Assembly: GCA_030043175.1 (NCBI GenBank)
Contig: JASHYD010001184.1
Span: 1-6,083 of the forward strand
Origin: Xanthobacteraceae bacterium
Lineage (GTDB): Bacteria; Pseudomonadota; Alphaproteobacteria; Rhizobiales; Xanthobacteraceae
Direction of reading: 5' to 3'
DNA length: 6,083 nt
Below, in pieces: positions 1-5,998 of the stretch. The notes under the pieces were generated by a model. That model saw nothing but the letters and a program-made list of their open reading frames with translations. It searched no databases and was not told where the DNA came from. The translations under genes and the position numbers were made by a program. The first letter of the stretch is position 1; the number at the start of each line of letters is the position of its first letter.

Positions 1-1
1 T

Positions 2-1144
2 ATTCGACGCGGCGAGCGAGTCGATCAGTATGAGACCGTGCGCCGCCGCAAGGACGGGACGCTAGTCGACGTCTCGCTAACCGTGTCTCCGGTCAAGGAT
101 GATCGAGGCGTGATCATCGGCGCCTCCAAAATCGCCCGCAATATTACCGAGCGTAAGCTGTCGGAAGCCAAACTCCGCGACAGCGAACGGCAGCTCCAGG
201 AACTGATCGCGGCCATCCCGGCAGCGATCTACACGACTGACGCGCCAGGTAGGATTACCTACTACAATCAGGCGGCCGCCGAACTGGCGGGCCGCCCGCC
301 CACGATCGGCAGCGACGAATGGTGCGTGACATGGAAGCTGTACCATCCGAATGGGACGCCTCTGCCGTATGACCAGTGCCCGATGGCAATCGCTCTTAAA
401 GAGGGTCGTGCCATCCGCAACGCGGAATTAGTGGCCGAGCGTCCCGATGGGACCCGGGTTCCCTTCATCCCATATCCGACACCGCTTCGCGATGCTGCCG
501 GCAAGATTACCGGGGCGGTCAATATGCTGGTCGATATCAGCGAGCGCAAACACGCCGAGACGCAGCAGCGGGTCCTGCTCAACGAACTGAATCATCGTGT
601 CAAGAACAATATGCAGATGTTGCAAATACTATTGGAGGCGGGAGCGCAACGAGCCGAAAGCTCCGAGGCGCGAGAGGTGCTTGAGGAGGCGAGCGGTCGA
701 ATCATGGCGATGGCAGCAGCGCAGCGTGTCCTTTACACGACGCCTGACGCGACGCGATTCGACGCGCATGATTTTCTCAATACCGTTTGTGAAACCGCAA
801 GGCAGACCTTTCCGCAAGAATTGAACATCGACTATGAAGCCGATGCCATACGGCTATCGAATGACTCTGCGATGCCACTTGCGCTGATTGCGAACGAACT
901 GCTTACGAATGCCGTCAAATATGGGTTGAACGGACGGACTGCAGGGACTATTCGGGTTCGGTTGAGAAGAGAGGATGACTCATTTCTCTTTTATGTCGAA
1001 GACGACGGCCCAGGTTTCGATCTACAATTGGTCCAGCAACGATCCTCAGGCTTGAAGCTCGTCCAGGGGCTGGCGCGCCAGCTTGGTGGCAAGTTTGAGG
1101 TGACCGGCGGACCAGCCACACGCTGCGGCGTGCGATTTCGATAA
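2..1144 (+). CDS. PAS-domain sensor histidine kinase, HisKA_2 family (5' end missing)
   Basis: This is the C-terminal part of a sensor kinase that would autophosphorylate on histidine and pass the phosphate to a response regulator. The frame is open from the window edge, so the GTG at 38 is not the true start. Of the 380 visible residues, 1-52 are the end of a PAS domain (RRKDGT, then SPVKD and ARNITERK). A second PAS domain spans about 68-183 and ends in DISERK. The HisKA_2 dimerisation and phosphoacceptor segment follows at about 190-270, with ELNHRVKNN placing the phosphorylated His at 198. The ATPase domain covers about 290-380: N-box NELLTNAVKYG (Asn298), G1 box EDDGPGF (about 333-339) and G2 region SSGLKLVQGL (about 348-357). 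No membrane segment is visible, so this part is cytoplasmic. The Trp of the HWE family is absent from the G1 region, which favours HisKA_2 over HWE. The C-terminus is complete. No response regulator is seen nearby. The family call is firm; the signal is unknown. Confidence 0.93.
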   Translation: MRRGERVDQYETVRRRKDGTLVDVSLTVSPVKDDRGVIIGASKIARNITERKLSEAKLRDSERQLQELIAAIPAAIYTTDAPGRITYYNQAAAELAGRPPTIGSDEWCVTWKLYHPNGTPLPYDQCPMAIALKEGRAIRNAELVAERPDGTRVPFIPYPTPLRDAAGKITGAVNMLVDISERKHAETQQRVLLNELNHRVKNNMQMLQILLEAGAQRAESSEAREVLEEASGRIMAMAAAQRVLYTTPDATRFDAHDFLNTVCETARQTFPQELNIDYEADAIRLSNDSAMPLALIANELLTNAVKYGLNGRTAGTIRVRLRREDDSFLFYVEDDGPGFDLQLVQQRSSGLKLVQGLARQLGGKFEVTGGPATRCGVRFR

Positions 1145-1195
1145 AGTTAGCTTATACGCGAGCCTGAGATGAGCCGGATCGAAGCCAGCGGCGCG

Positions 1196-1241
1196 TCAGA
1201 GCCCGCTACAACATTATAACATTTCTGGGCCCGGCCTCTGA
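1196..1241 (+). other. Weak inverted repeat downstream of the kinase gene
   Basis: TCAGAG at 1196-1201 pairs with CTCTGA at 1236-1241, and CC/GG can extend the pairing past one bulged base. The loop is long and AT-rich (it contains ACATTATAAC). It lies 51 bases past the kinase stop codon, where a transcription end could be expected. No T-tract follows, so it is not a standard Rho-independent terminator. The role is uncertain. Confidence 0.2.
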
Positions 1242-1745
1242 ACGATCACCGGAGAGTCACATTACGGTTCATTCGCCGCCCGGGCGACCGGCCTATCGCG
1301 CCGCGATGACTTGCGATCGCCGCTACGCGACCTGCGACGTCATCCGGCGCGTGGGGTGGTGCCATCCGGTGCTGGCTTGCGGGTCGCGAGACGCGCATCA
1401 GGCTTCCATCTCCCCGTGTTGCGTCGCCGGCCATGGGGTCCCGTAGAGATCTGTGCGGCTATCGCATAGCGCGGCCGCAAGGTCATTCGGCAGTCGGTAC
1501 CCCGTCAGCCCGATCGCTACGCCTCAGCTCACGCGTGCCTGCACGGTGTCGGGCCGAACCTCTCCCCGCGACATGATTGAATTCGCCCCCCTCGAGGGCG
1601 CACGCGCCGTGGCCTCGACGCCAAACCGGCACCCTCTCCGTCGGCAAGCGTGTTGGTCGACACCAAGGCAGTCGGCTGCAGAACGAGCCGGGGTCGATAT
1701 GTTCGAGCCCATGCCGATTCATGTGGAAAGCTAACCCCGCCGCAT

Positions 1746-1769
1746 GGATCTCGCGAAGGAGCGAGATCC
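1746..1769. repeat. Perfect inverted repeat, 9-bp arms
   Basis: GGATCTCGC at 1746-1754 is the exact reverse complement of GCGAGATCC at 1761-1769, with a 6-base GAAGGA loop between. It would form a stable hairpin on either strand. There is no T-tract on either side, so it is not a standard terminator, and no gene boundary is recognised next to it. It could be a remnant of a mobile element end, an RNA structure or a protein-binding site; the sequence alone does not decide. Confidence 0.55.
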
Positions 1770-1903
1770 GCTTGACTGTTCTCGCCCCAAGGAATCGCAA
1801 ACATCAGTGAAGCGGGCTCGTATTTGATGCCGCAGGAGCAGCGCTGGCCCAACTCTCCGCGGCGTCAGCGCGCCGCCATGATGGAAAGGCCCGCATTAAC
1901 CCT

Positions 1904-1923
1904 GTTCCTAGCCAATCAGGAAC
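1904..1923. repeat. Inverted repeat, 6-bp arms
   Basis: GTTCCT at 1904-1909 pairs perfectly with AGGAAC at 1918-1923 around an 8-base loop (AGCCAATC). The right arm shares bases with the next inverted repeat (1920-1944), so the two hairpins would be mutually exclusive over four bases. No T-tract follows. The function is unknown. Confidence 0.35.
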
Positions 1924-1944
1924 GCGACGCAGTGGCTGCGCGTT
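1920..1944. repeat. Bulged inverted repeat, CGCAG/CTGCG core
   Basis: The core CGCAG-TGG-CTGCG is flanked by AACG on the left and CGTT on the right, which also pair if three bases (CGA) bulge on the left side. The structure directly follows and partly overlaps the GTTCCT/AGGAAC repeat. Two adjacent competing hairpins are unusual for random DNA, but the region is GC-rich and chance is possible. No T-tract follows. Confidence 0.35.
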
Positions 1945-2657
1945 AGAAGCCCGCGGGGATGACGCCTCTCCGCAAAACTGCGGTCCCTCCAGCGGGATGG
2001 TCTACTCCATGATACTAACCGAACGGCAGGCCAAGCGGTCGATGTGGTGCCCGATGGTTCGGATTAGATGGATGAACCTGTGGCAGGCCAGCAATCGCTC
2101 CAATCCGGGGCGGGTGAATCGGGTGAAAACGCACTATTCAGGACTTTTTTCCCGCGCCTGCATTGGGTGGCTCGGGCGAAGTTTTTCAGATGCTGGGGCT
2201 CCGGATGCATGATGTGGAGGTGGGCTGATCGGGACGCGAAGACCGGATTTTGCGGGCTGGCCGGTAATCCGTTGCAGAACTTGTTTTCTGATTAGTTGTC
2301 CACAGGCAACCCGACCTGCAGCGCCCACCAACGGTATTCTCGATTTTCGAGGCTTGATTGAGCAAAATGCGCAAGCCTGACACCGCCCGGCTGAGTTGCA
2401 GGGCGACATCGCCCGACCAGCGCTCGAGAAGTCCCACGCCCTACAAATGATCGATGTCGAGGGCCCGCCCCACCGACGGAACGAACTGACGCTGACGCGC
2501 TATACTGGCCGCAGCCCGAACTGACCTGGGTCGTTGACAGGCTTAGGCTCCATTTGCCGACCCGGCCGCCGACGAAAGTCACTGCCACCACAGCCGACCA
2601 ACCTCCGTGGAGCGCAGACCCTCAGAGCTGCGCCACAGAAAATCAATTGCTTAGCCT

Positions 2658-2696
2658 CTCCGACCCGCTTGAATCGCAAGCGACGCCGTTGCGGAG
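2658..2696. repeat. Two-tier inverted repeat upstream of the cupin gene
   Basis: The inner stem is CGCTTG (2666-2671) and CAAGCG (2677-2682) around a 5-base AATCG loop. The outer stem is CTCCG (2658-2662) and CGGAG (2692-2696). It lies about 220 bases before the cupin start codon. It could be a structured leader, an operator or chance pairing. No regulator is known for it. Confidence 0.3.
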
Positions 2697-2852
2697 GTCC
2701 CTGCCAATCATGGCGTCGATCTCAGCGATCATTGACGGAACCGGTTGCGCGCGTCATTGCTGGTCGCATGTTCTGCCCGACTGGCGGCGCAATGTGAGAC
2801 ACGTCGACCAATGTGCCGACGACCAAAGAGCGCAACCGCCGCCGTATGAATG

Positions 2853-2866
2853 AAGCGCTTTCGCTT
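2853..2866 (+). promoter_or_regulatory. Small hairpin in the cupin gene's likely leader
   Basis: AAGCG at 2853-2857 pairs with CGCTT at 2862-2866 around a 4-base loop (CTTT). It lies about 50 bases upstream of the cupin start, probably within the mRNA leader or promoter region. It could be an operator half-site pair. The pairing is short and may be chance. Confidence 0.2.
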
Positions 2867-2905
2867 TATCAGGCTGGTGCTGCAAGGTTCGAAACAGCTC
2901 ACGAT

Positions 2906-2911
2906 GAGGAG
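2906..2911 (+). promoter_or_regulatory. Ribosome binding site that fixes the cupin start
   Basis: GAGGAG lies 6 bases before the ATG at 2918-2920. It is a near-consensus Shine-Dalgarno sequence at good spacing. It is the reason for choosing this ATG over the in-frame upstream starts at 2813 (GTG) and 2846 (ATG), which have no comparable site. Confidence 0.85.
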
Positions 2912-2917
2912 ACTCAT

Positions 2918-3508
2918 ATGTCCAATGCACGATTGCCGGCATTCGAGCGATTCATCGCCGATCTGCGAGGCGTATGGACAGCTGAGCCCGACGACGCACG
3001 CCGTATGGAAAAGGCAAAGCCATTGGTCGAAGCGTTCGTGACAAACCCGAGCGTCAAGGCGCATTCGGCACAATGGCCGTCCACCGAAGGTCGCAAGAAC
3101 CTGCTGCTCTATGTGGATCCGACCCACGGATTTGTAGTCAACGCCGTCGTGCGCGTGCCGGGGCGAACCGGTAGCGTGCATGACCATGCGGATGCCTGGG
3201 TGCTCTACGGCGTGCTAGATGGCATCGAGCGCCTGGAGCGCTACGAGCGCATCGATGACGGTCGCCGGCCAGGCTATGCTGAGGTGTATCTTGTCTCGGT
3301 GACGACCGGTACACAAGGCAAAGTCGACCTGGTGCCGCCGCATGCCATTCATGCGGAGCAAGGCGGTCCCGTTCGCTCCGTCGCCGTTATTCTGCGCAGC
3401 CAGCGGCTGGGCGAAGGGACGTTGCTCCAGCGCACGTACGATCCCGAGGCGAAAACGGTTGTCGAGCGATACGGCCCGACTCAGATTCCATACGAGCTTC
3501 ATGCGTGA
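2918..3508 (+). CDS. Cupin-fold metal-dependent protein, cysteine dioxygenase-like
   Basis: This 196-residue protein is a single-domain cupin related to the cysteine dioxygenase-like, COG5553-type predicted metal-dependent enzymes. Residues 1-60 are a helical N-terminal part. The beta-barrel starts near LLLYVDPTHGFVVNAVV (62-78). The first metal motif is HDHADAW (His88, His90), followed by VLYGVLDGIERLERY. The second motif is VPPHAIHAEQGG (His142, His145), followed by the strand VRSVAVILRSQ. A two-His plus one-His iron site is therefore plausible. There is no cysteine anywhere, so the Cys-Tyr crosslink of mammalian cysteine dioxygenase cannot form; many bacterial thiol dioxygenases also lack it. 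It has no signal peptide and is likely cytoplasmic. The gene stands alone, with long spacers on both sides. The fold and metal site are well supported. The substrate is not: it may oxidise a small thiol or be a different cupin. Confidence 0.88.
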   Translation: MSNARLPAFERFIADLRGVWTAEPDDARRMEKAKPLVEAFVTNPSVKAHSAQWPSTEGRKNLLLYVDPTHGFVVNAVVRVPGRTGSVHDHADAWVLYGVLDGIERLERYERIDDGRRPGYAEVYLVSVTTGTQGKVDLVPPHAIHAEQGGPVRSVAVILRSQRLGEGTLLQRTYDPEAKTVVERYGPTQIPYELHA

Positions 3509-3523
3509 CGCTCGCGACGAGCG
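3509..3523 (+). terminator. Hairpin directly after the cupin stop codon
   Basis: CGCTCG at 3509-3514 and CGAGCG at 3518-3523 form a perfect 6-bp stem with a 3-base CGA loop, starting at the base after the TGA. Its position suggests mRNA 3'-end stabilisation or transcription termination. No T-tract follows, so intrinsic termination is doubtful. Confidence 0.3.
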
Positions 3524-3559
3524 AGGCCGGCGATCGCCAAAAGCCCGTGAACGGGAGAA

Positions 3560-3832
3560 ATGGACACTCCTTTGTGGTGGGTTTTCTGGGTCGTGTCGGC
3601 AGCCGCTCTCGAGGCGGCCGCGCAAGAATCGGCTTCCGAATTCAAACGCTCAGGATCATTTTTCAATATGACACCAATCCGCGCGCTCTTTGACGCCACA
3701 GGAGCCGTGTCATCTCAGGACAGCCGAACATTTATCGTTCAGAACATGCCGGGGAGGCGGCTTGTACCGCCGTCGATTGCCCGTCGACCCACTCGCCGCC
3801 TTTCGGCAACGCTGCCGCCCGGAGAGAGGTAG
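3560..3832 (+). CDS. Doubtful small ORF with hydrophobic N-terminus
   Basis: This is a 90-residue frame beginning MDTPLWWVFWVVSAAALEAA. GGGAG at 3553-3557 is a possible ribosome binding site, but it is only 2 bases from the ATG. Residues 5-21 are hydrophobic and could span a membrane or act as a signal sequence. The short n-region is acidic rather than basic, which argues against a signal peptide. The second half (from about residue 65) is rich in Arg and Pro, as expected for non-coding GC-rich DNA, so a real gene might have only an authentic 5' part. I do not recognise it. It starts 51 bases after the cupin stop and could be co-transcribed. It may be a remnant or chance. Confidence 0.2.
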   Translation: MDTPLWWVFWVVSAAALEAAAQESASEFKRSGSFFNMTPIRALFDATGAVSSQDSRTFIVQNMPGRRLVPPSIARRPTRRLSATLPPGER

Positions 3833-3979
3833 CGCCTCGGTGAAGCAAGCTGTGCCGACTGGTTTGGCTGCTATCCGGGCGCAGCCTCGGCCCTTGCTCA
3901 CTTGGCTACGACCGCGACCGTTGCATCGCCGACTTCCGCTGTCGGCCGCCAGAAATAGCCTGAAGCCGAACGTGGCGAT

Positions 3980-4087
3980 GCCCCCGGACCGAAACTGATA
4001 AACGCAACCAACCTTCAACGTGACCGTATTTAGACAATTATCGCCAACGTCTGTTCCCAAAATTGTAAACATTGCAGTTTCGTTCAT
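3980..4087 (-). pseudogene. Possible C-terminal remnant of an outer membrane beta-barrel protein
   Basis: A minus-strand frame starts with ATG at 4085-4087, with AAGGGAAG just upstream as a possible ribosome binding site. It reads TAMFTILGTDVGDNCLNTVT followed by LKVGCVYQFRSGG. The alternating pattern ending in VYQF plus a Gly-rich tail resembles the last strand of Opacity/Omp25-type barrel proteins of rhizobia, which often end near VGVNYxF...GGP. The frame then runs on to 3710 in Arg-rich sequence that does not look like protein. A TGA lies in frame shortly upstream of the ATG, so no barrel body is present. I infer a decayed 3' fragment; a short unrelated peptide or chance are alternatives. 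Confidence 0.3.
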
Positions 4088-4167
4088 TATCTTCCCTTCT
4101 TTACTTCCTCGATTCTTTCAGAAGGAGGGGGAGAGCGCTATTGTACTAAACCGCCTTGGTCGGTGAG

Positions 4168-4196
4168 TGCGGTAGCTCCAGTAGGTGAGCCCCGCA
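4168..4196 (-). terminator. Imperfect hairpin downstream of the di-heme gene
   Basis: Read on the minus strand, TGCGG and GCTC pair with GAGC and CCGCA, giving a 9-bp stem interrupted by a small asymmetric bulge (one base against two) with an 8-base loop. It begins about 50 bases after the di-heme gene's stop codon and could end its transcript. No T-tract follows, so a Rho-independent terminator is not shown. Confidence 0.3.
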
Positions 4197-4247
4197 ACTC
4201 CCCGACGATCAACACCCGCGTAGCGTGATTATCGGCCTTCTCCAAAT

Positions 4248-5830
4248 CTACAGCGTTTGCAGGAATGCGACCATGTCGCTAATCTGCGCAGGCGTGAGCC
4301 CGATGTTGAATCGCTGATTGTAGAAATTCACCACGTCCAACAGCGTTGCCGCCGAGCGGTTGTGGAAGTACGGTGCACGAGCCGCCAGCCCACGCAGAAT
4401 CGGACCTTTCACTTTGCCGATATCCGCACATTTGCCAGAAATCAGTGCGCGGCCCGGATCGGTGACGGTGTAGGTTTTACCAATAATAGGTCCTGACACG
4501 CATGACAAAGTGAAAAGTGGCAAATCGGCGATGTCGAGGCCGGGATTGTTATTGTTGGGGCCTCCATTGGCGATGCCGATATTTATCGGCAACTTGACTG
4601 AGTGGTTTCCGACATCTGGCGAGTCATGACAGGTTCCACAAAATCCGGAAACGCTCGCCAGACCAGGTAAGTCGTTGATCCCCGCCACGCCAGTAATGGT
4701 AATAGGCGTGCTGTTGAACAAGGCCTCACCGCGCGCCACTGCTTGGCGAGACGCATCCGCGTCATCGTCCCCGCTAATGCCATTCCAAGCTTGGTACAAA
4801 TCGAAGATCTGCGAACTGAAAGGCAGGCCCTCCGGATTTCCACCCCAAGAGGATCGTTGATGCCGATGAAAAATCCGGGAAGCAGAGTCGCTAACGCGTT
4901 TGGGCCACCCTTTGCGCCGCCAGCAGTCAGCTGTTTCGCCTTGAAATCGTAAAGCTGCGCGGTGAAGAGACCAGACTCAAAATTGACAATCTGTTGCTGC
5001 TGCGTGGCGGTGGGAGCGGCGTTTGCCTGCGCGTGGCCGAGTGTGGCGTCGATCGATTGTTGTGCCAGGGTCGGTTCGCGCCCGTCCCACATAATGGCGG
5101 TGAGAAAGCCCAAATTCGTCGCCGGCAGCGGCCGGCGGTAAACCGACACGATGCCGGCCGTTGGGTTCGCAATGCCGAACGTAGTGAGGCCGGTGATGGG
5201 ATTGGTGTTGCATCCGTAGGGATCGGAAACGGAAACGATTCGATACTCGATGGGCGCAGTGGAGCCGGGAATGGTAGCGGGAACCGGCAATCCGATGCGG
5301 ATCAGTCCCTTGTTTAACAACAGGCTGTATGCCTTAAGCTTCTCTTCAATTCCCGAAATGTTGTCACTCGGACATGTCGCCCCATCGACCAGACGAAAGA
5401 TCGGATCAGAGCCGCGGCTGGCGTTAAAGCGAGCCTGCACGCCCGCCGCGCTGAGACTCCAACCATTTTGCGGCTGATGGCAAGTGAGGCAAGTGCGGCC
5501 GTTGGTGCCGAGATTTGCGAAGAAAGCGTTCTGCGATGTCTGAGTCTCGCCAGCCGGCTGGGCGGTCGCGATCAAACCGGAGGGATCGAAATCGGTGACG
5601 AATCCCGGAATGACTGACGGAGTTGGTTGCAAACCGCGATCGGGATCAAAGTAATTACGCATTTGTTGTGCGTGACGAATCGCACCTGCCTGCCATGCGT
5701 AGTTGGCCGGGTTGGATAGAGTTTCTTGGGCTGATGAATTAGGCCCAGCACCGCTGAGCATCAACAATAGAGTGGCCGCTTTGACGGAATGCCGCAATGA
5801 ACGTTTTGAGGTACCGACAAATGGAGACAT
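4248..5830 (-). pseudogene. Secreted di-heme cytochrome c peroxidase/MauG-family protein, frameshifted
   Basis: The family reduces peroxides or performs related oxidations in the periplasm with two c-type hemes. The ATG at 5830 is chosen because GGAG lies 8 bases upstream; the GTG at 5839 overlaps that site. Residues 1-34 form a Sec signal peptide (basic SKRSLRHSVK, hydrophobic AATLLLMLSGAG, likely cut after NSSA). Heme site 1 is CLTCH (Cys114-His118). The frame shifts at about residue 330. As read, translation runs out of frame and stops at 4583. Restoring one G in the G-run (plus-strand C's at 4843-4846) rejoins it to NPEGLPFSSQIFDLYQAWN, heme site 2 CGTCH (398-402), the family motif APYFHN (486-491) and the C-terminal NFYNQRFNIGLTP segment, ending at TAG, for 527 residues in all. 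No other lesion is seen, so a recent mutation or a sequencing error fits. The two heme sites are about 284 residues apart, wider than in classical CcpA-type peroxidases. The substrate is unknown. Confidence 0.87.
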
Positions 5831-5838
5831 GCGTTTCA

Positions 5839-5842
5839 CTCC
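5839..5842 (-). promoter_or_regulatory. Ribosome binding site of the di-heme gene
   Basis: Read on the minus strand, GGAG lies 8 bases before the ATG at 5828-5830. It overlaps the alternative in-frame GTG (5837-5839), which therefore has no usable site of its own. This supports the ATG and a protein beginning MSPFVGTSKRSLRH. Confidence 0.65.
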
Positions 5843-5923
5843 ACGCGTTGCAATAAGTTGACGTTAGGGTTGGTCATGAAATCCAAGCGGACTCTATCGG
5901 CTCGCATGCTTGTTATGTGTGAG

Positions 5924-5949
5924 GCAACTCACCATCGTTGCGGTTTTTT
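5924..5949 (+). terminator. Weak hairpin with T-run
   Basis: GCAAC at 5924-5928 pairs with GTTGC at 5937-5941 around an 8-base loop, followed by GG and six T's (5944-5949). The layout resembles a weak Rho-independent terminator on the plus strand. No plus-strand gene ends here, since this is the 5' region of the minus-strand di-heme gene. It could instead stop antisense transcription, or be chance. Confidence 0.2.
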
Positions 5950-5967
5950 AAAGGAGTTAGTACGCAA

Positions 5968-5979
5968 CGCGATATCGCG
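5968..5979. promoter_or_regulatory. Perfect 12-bp palindrome, candidate operator
   Basis: CGCGATATCGCG is fully self-complementary. It lies about 140 bases upstream of the di-heme gene (read leftwards) and 19 bases before the possible plus-strand start at 5999. It sits between divergent reading directions, a common place for a dimeric regulator to bind. No specific regulator is recognised, and I could not define -35/-10 boxes with confidence. Confidence 0.35.
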
Positions 5980-5998
5980 ATTGTGTAGACGAGGAGCC

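Larger units (their letters stand above)
1776..1946 (+). pseudogene. Protein-like open stretch, possible gene remnant
   Basis: This frame is open from just after a TGA at 1773-1775 to a TAG at 1944-1946. It reads as ordinary protein: GIANISEAGSYLMPQEQRWP, then two adjacent Met codons at 1878-1883 and MMERPALTLFLANQERDAV. The first Met is at 1827, and neither start region has a clear ribosome binding site. I do not recognise the family. The same DNA is also open on the minus strand in a less protein-like frame, so this may be chance. If real, it is probably the 3' end of a gene whose upstream part has decayed. It contains the inverted repeats at 1904-1944. Confidence 0.2.
1145..2917. other. 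Long spacer with no recognisable gene
   Basis: No reading frame here has both a credible start with a ribosome binding site and a recognisable protein family. Overlapping short ORFs run on both strands, as expected in GC-rich DNA. Two stretches look protein-like and may be gene remnants. One is the plus-strand frame 1776-1946. The other is 2186-2437 on the minus strand, whose frame begins MGLLERWSGDVALQLSRAV and overlaps another minus frame ending in YRWWALQVGLPVDN. Neither could be named. Inverted repeats at 1746-1769, 1904-1923, 1920-1944, 2658-2696 and 2853-2866 are the clearest structure. I saw no tRNA, rRNA, CRISPR repeat or transposase motif. The promoter of the cupin gene at 2918 should lie at the right end, but I could not pick convincing -35/-10 boxes. 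Confidence 0.6.
3524..4247. other. Gene-poor spacer between the cupin and di-heme genes
   Basis: No convincing complete gene lies here. It holds a doubtful small plus-strand ORF at 3560-3832 and a minus-strand piece at about 3980-4087 that resembles the end of an outer membrane protein; both are listed separately. The rest consists of overlapping short frames without family signals. The cupin (+) and di-heme gene (-) converge on this spacer, so transcription from both sides should end within it. Confidence 0.6.

Noticed and set aside
38..1144. GTG at 38 as the true start of the kinase
   Set aside because: The frame is open upstream to the window edge, and the residues before it (RRGERVDQYETV) belong to the same PAS domain.
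1695..1712. tRNA-like T-loop (GTTCGAGCC)
   Set aside because: No acceptor stem, D-arm or anticodon arm could be placed around it.
1453..1852. Overlapping ORFs of about 60-107 residues on both strands
   Set aside because: No ribosome binding site, no family motif and low-complexity Arg/Pro/Ser composition typical of chance ORFs in GC-rich DNA. I keep only the 1776-1946 stretch as a doubtful remnant.
2813..2917. N-terminal extension of the cupin from GTG 2813 or ATG 2846
   Set aside because: Neither start has a ribosome binding site, while ATG 2918 has GAGGAG at ideal spacing and matches the family's usual N-terminus.
1145..2917. Mobile element or CRISPR array in the spacer
   Set aside because: No transposase motif, no paired terminal repeats with target duplication and no regularly spaced direct repeats were found by eye.
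4583..4799. C-terminal part of the 418-residue minus-strand frame as real protein
   Set aside because: It is Arg/Ser-rich shadow sequence. The second heme motif and the family C-terminus lie in the other frame over the same DNA.
4835..4855. Programmed -1 ribosomal frameshift in the di-heme gene
   Set aside because: The site does not fit the X XXY YYZ heptamer and I see no clear downstream structure. Mutation or sequencing error is simpler.
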